Shown piece after piece: positions 63,682 to 64,000 of a DNA stretch of 64,000 bases. The notes beneath the pieces were generated by a model that saw only the letters and a list, made by a program, of their open reading frames with translations, made no database searches and was not told the DNA's origin. The DNA lies in assembly GCF_002216795.1 (NCBI RefSeq), contig NZ_CP022316.1:3315205-3379204 (forward strand). The letters are read 5' to 3'. Source of the DNA: Brachybacterium avium. GTDB lineage: Bacteria > Actinomycetota > Actinomycetes > Actinomycetales > Dermabacteraceae. The translations under genes and the position numbers were made by a program. Each line of letters opens with the position of its first letter. Position 1 is the stretch's first letter.

Positions 63682-63841
63682 AGCCCCATTTGTAGCATCG
63701 CGGAGCGTCGCCGGGGAGTGTCCACAGCCCTGGTTCGCTGGGGGCGCAACGGCGTGTGAGCGGAACCGCGCATGGGGCGCCGTCACCGACCTGTGAGCGG
63801 TACGGCACGCCTCAATGCCGGGTTCGACGTGCTCGGACCCG

Positions 63842-63847
63842 TAGCAT
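63842..63847 (+). promoter_or_regulatory. -10 element of the topoisomerase B gene
   Basis: TAGCAT, seven bases, then GTG 63855; consistent with a leaderless start. Confidence 0.45.
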
Positions 63848-63854
63848 CTGGGGG

Positions 63855-64000
63855 GTGTCCACCACCAGTGCTGCGAAGAAGTCCGCCTACGATGCCCGCA
63901 ACCTCCAGGTCCTCGAGGGCCTCGAGGCCGTCCGCAAGCGCCCCGGCATGTACATCGGCTCCACCGACTCGCGGGGGCTCATGCACTGCCTCTGGGAGAT
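63855..64000 (+). CDS. parE: DNA topoisomerase IV/gyrase subunit B, N-terminal part (runs off the window end)
   Basis: About 48 codons are visible from GTG 63855: after a basic 12-residue start comes [20 protein letters not shown] followed by [14 protein letters not shown], the GHKL ATPase start of type IIA topoisomerase B subunits. The wording [13 protein letters not shown] is typical of the copy next to sigA (ParE-like) rather than the gyrB beside dnaN. The gene is cut by the window end. Confidence 0.93.
   Translation, partial: MSTTSAAKKSAYDARNLQVLEGLEAVRKRPGMYIGSTDSRGLMHCLWE

Overview
The window is high-GC DNA with dense genes, many GTG starts and many 4-base ATGA/GTGA overlaps. Gene content and order are those of an actinobacterium: thrS–HIT, yebC–ruvCAB–yajC–secDF–apt–rel, ctaCDF, ctaE–qcrCAB–trpD, a fadD15-like ligase, class II DAHP synthase, a PASTA kinase beside an Rv2175c-like protein, and sigA next to a type IIA topoisomerase B subunit. 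A Micrococcales organism such as Brachybacterium (Dermabacteraceae) fits best. The genus is my inference; the phylum is well supported.

Layout. 1-785 is the 5' part of glgX (minus). 857-8074 is an accessory block of six minus-strand genes. In order of transcription they are a 91-aa helical protein, a 422-aa protein of unknown function, a cytoplasmic subtilisin-like (S8) protease, an ECF-type sigma factor, a 174-aa partner and a TPR–CHAT (caspase-like) protein. The protease, sigma factor and 174-aa gene are joined by ATGA overlaps. This is the most likely undescribed system here. 8337-9264 holds six tRNA genes in two back-to-back sets, with identical Val(GAC) and Gly(GCC) copies on opposite strands. 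9418-23518 is a housekeeping run on the plus strand: translation (thrS), nucleotide hydrolysis (HIT), an intramembrane protease, a YebC regulator, the RuvABC resolvasome with a LexA box, the YajC/SecDF translocase accessory complex, purine salvage (apt) and the stringent response (rel).

23458-35291 mixes hisS, aspS, a thioredoxin with a sigma-R/SigH-type promoter, a DEAD-box helicase, a DUF349 protein, an orphan AbiEi-like protein, an M20 dipeptidase and an A-type Fe-S carrier. 35677-44036 encodes the aa3 oxidase (ctaC, ctaD, ctaF, ctaE) and the bc1 complex (qcrC, qcrA, qcrB), which form a supercomplex in Actinobacteria. 44272-57977 continues with trpD, a stand-alone AsnC ligand-binding domain, an exonuclease–GIY-YIG fusion, an acyl-CoA synthetase, a glucokinase, a lipase-like hydrolase, an acyltransferase, DAHP synthase, the PASTA kinase, its small DNA-binding neighbour and a polyprenyl diphosphate synthase. 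58129-64000 holds a DUF4192 protein, metX, a universal stress protein, the principal sigma factor, an acetyltransferase, a small zinc-ribbon-like protein and the start of a topoisomerase B subunit.

Five conserved genes (ruvA, secD, rel, qcrA and the acyl-CoA synthetase) are each interrupted by an apparent 1-base deletion in a run of 4-5 G or C. In each case one extra base restores the family sequence, so I read them as sequence errors rather than real pseudogenes. In qcrA the shift creates a false qcrA–qcrB fusion frame. Several genes have a TAnnnT hexamer 5-7 bases before the start codon, as expected for leaderless transcripts. I saw no rRNA, insertion sequence, integrase, phage gene or CRISPR array.
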